DNA of 64,000 nucleotides from Flavobacterium oncorhynchi. Its GTDB lineage: Bacteria > Bacteroidota > Bacteroidia > Flavobacteriales > Flavobacteriaceae. Below, piece after piece: positions 63,003 through 64,000 of this stretch. The position numbers were made by a program, and so were the translations under genes. The notes under the pieces are model-generated. The model saw only the letters and a program-made list of their open reading frames with translations. It was not told where the DNA came from and ran no database searches. The stretch is from assembly GCF_002217355.1 (NCBI RefSeq), contig NZ_MUHA01000003.1:62001-126000 (forward strand), given 5' to 3'. The first letter of the stretch is position 1; each line of letters opens with the position of its first letter.

Positions 63003-64000
63003 ATGAAAAGAATAATTTTACTCAGCCTGTTTTTTGTATTTGCTTTTGTAAATATTGCTGCTGCACAGACAAAAGTGAGTGGAATTGTTTTAGATAAATC
63101 TAATCAGCCGGTTCCGTTTGCAAATGTTGTTTTTAAAGGGTCAAATACAGGAATAGTTTCTAATGAAGACGGCCGTTTTTATCTAGAATCTCCCAATACT
63201 TATACGGCTTTATTGGTTTCTTCTGCAGGATTTTCAGATCGTGAAGTGCCTTTGGAAAAAGCGGTAAATTACGATTTTAAAATAGTTTTGAGTGAAGCCG
63301 AAGTGCTTAACGAAGTTGTAATTTATACCGGAAAAACATCTAAAAAGAATAATCCGGCCTTAGATATTCTTCGAAAAATATGGGAAAGAAAGCGTAAAAA
63401 CGGACTTTACCAGTTCAATCAATATCAGATGCAGAAGTACGAGAAAGTTGAGTTCGACATGAACACAATCGATAGTGCTTTTATGAAAAATAAACTCTTT
63501 AAAGGAATGGAGTTTGTTTTTAATCATATTGATACATCAGATGTTACAGGAAAAACTTATCTGCCAATTTTTATCAACGAATCAGTTTATGATGTTTACG
63601 GCGATAATAAAATAAAGAAAGTAAAAGAAAATCTTACCGGAAATAAAATGTCTGGTTTTAATGGTAATCAGCAGATTTTATCATTTGTAAAAGATCTTTA
63701 TTCAGATTATAATATTTACGATAATCACCTTAAGTTTTTTGATAAAAGTTTTACGAGTCCGCTTTCAAGAACTGGAATTGATGTATATAATTATGTCCTA
63801 AAAGACAGTGCTTATATCGACAAAAAGTGGTGTTATAATATTGTCTTTTACCCAAGACGTAAAAACGAATTAACTTTTAAAGGAGATTTTTGGGTAAACG
63901 ATTCTACTTTTGCAATAAAGAAAATTAATATGGGTGTTACTAAAAGCGCCAATATTAACTGGGTAAAAGATATTTATATTGAGCAGGAGTTTGAAGTAGA
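63003..64000 (+). CDS. Partial CDS: DUF5686/CarboxypepD-regulatory-like outer-membrane protein
   Basis: The ATG is at 63003 and the frame runs open for 332 codons to the window edge. A signal peptide (about 1-21, FVNIAAAQ) is followed by a CarboxypepD_reg-like domain (about 22-100: KVSGIVLDKSNQPVPFANVV, GIVSNEDGRFYL) and then the DUF5686 region (NPALDILRKIWERK, QKYEKVEFDMN, LPIFINESVYDVY). Full-length members are about 800 residues and end in a barrel-like part, so more than half is missing here. Function unknown. Confidence 0.88.
   Translation, partial: MKRIILLSLFFVFAFVNIAAAQTKVSGIVLDKSNQPVPFANVVFKGSNTGIVSNEDGRFYLESPNTYTALLVSSAGFSDREVPLEKAVNYDFKIVLSEAEVLNEVVIYTGKTSKKNNPALDILRKIWERKRKNGLYQFNQYQMQKYEKVEFDMNTIDSAFMKNKLFKGMEFVFNHIDTSDVTGKTYLPIFINESVYDVYGDNKIKKVKENLTGNKMSGFNGNQQILSFVKDLYSDYNIYDNHLKFFDKSFTSPLSRTGIDVYNYVLKDSAYIDKKWCYNIVFYPRRKNELTFKGDFWVNDSTFAIKKINMGVTKSANINWVKDIYIEQEFEV

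Noticed and set aside
1..64000. Search for tRNA, rRNA, IS ends, integrases or prophage genes
   Set aside because: Nothing recognisable was seen on either strand by eye; a tRNA scan could still find a missed gene.

Overview
This is a contiguous, gene-dense stretch of a low-GC chromosome from a Bacteroidota bacterium, almost certainly a Flavobacterium close to the F. johnsoniae group. The pointers are: Bacteroidota -7 promoter motifs (TAnnTTTG) just before many starts and almost no Shine-Dalgarno sequences; a PorT/SprT (type IX secretion) gene beside ubiE; a TamL-type lipoprotein; an exosortase F (XrtF) gene with its partner; DUF4249, GLPGLI, HYC_CC_PP and DUF5686 family proteins; a short RpoD without region 1.1; and several TTG starts. 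No rRNA, tRNA, IS element, prophage or CRISPR array was seen. Both ends cut a gene: a probable HMG-CoA reductase on the left and a DUF5686 protein on the right.

Layout. 0.4-8.7 kb: a secreted dipeptidyl peptidase IV, three tandem POT-family peptide transporters and two exported thioredoxin-fold proteins, one of which has lost its CxxC. 8.7-13.5 kb (minus): surE, a small membrane protein, lpxB, a NlpC/P60 lipoprotein and comEC. 13.7-17.9 kb (plus): C-terminal processing protease, a lipoprotein nuclease and an exported glutaminase. 17.9-19.7 kb (minus): rpe and rpoD. 19.8-30.0 kb (minus) is the most accessory-looking part. It holds a four-gene operon (unknown exported protein, TonB-dependent receptor with STN domain, DUF4249 lipoprotein, secreted plug-like protein), a small membrane protein, a TPR histidine kinase with LytTR regulator, and an unknown acidic protein. 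30.3-34.4 kb (minus): pnp, rpsO, a TonB-C/MORN-like protein and a free-methionine sulfoxide reductase. 34.5-39.2 kb (plus): xrtF and its partner, then a Cys-rich protein, TonB receptor and HMA protein that look like a metal-handling cassette, then a DedA protein. 39.5-46.7 kb (minus): mreB-mreC-mreD-mrdA-rodA preceded by purH. 46.9-55.2 kb: a lone MacB-type permease, accD, fbaA, tamL, a SpoU-type methyltransferase, porT and ubiE. 55.8-62.9 kb: folA, a 2TM protein, a CBM48-like protein, thyA, a DUF151 nuclease, etfA/etfB, a GLPGLI protein and pdhB.

Functional links. DPP IV would release dipeptides outside the inner membrane and the POT carriers would import them. The mre/rod cluster encodes the elongasome. 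FolA and ThyA close the folate/dTMP cycle. TamL and PorT are both outer-membrane biogenesis or secretion factors. The points most worth following are the orphan exosortase F pair, the STN-receptor/DUF4249 operon with no FecI/FecR, the thioredoxin paralogue without its active site, AccD without its zinc-ribbon cysteines, the structured pnp leader, a 17-bp perfect hairpin between mreB and mreC, and a 573-bp non-coding region carrying a duplicated motif.
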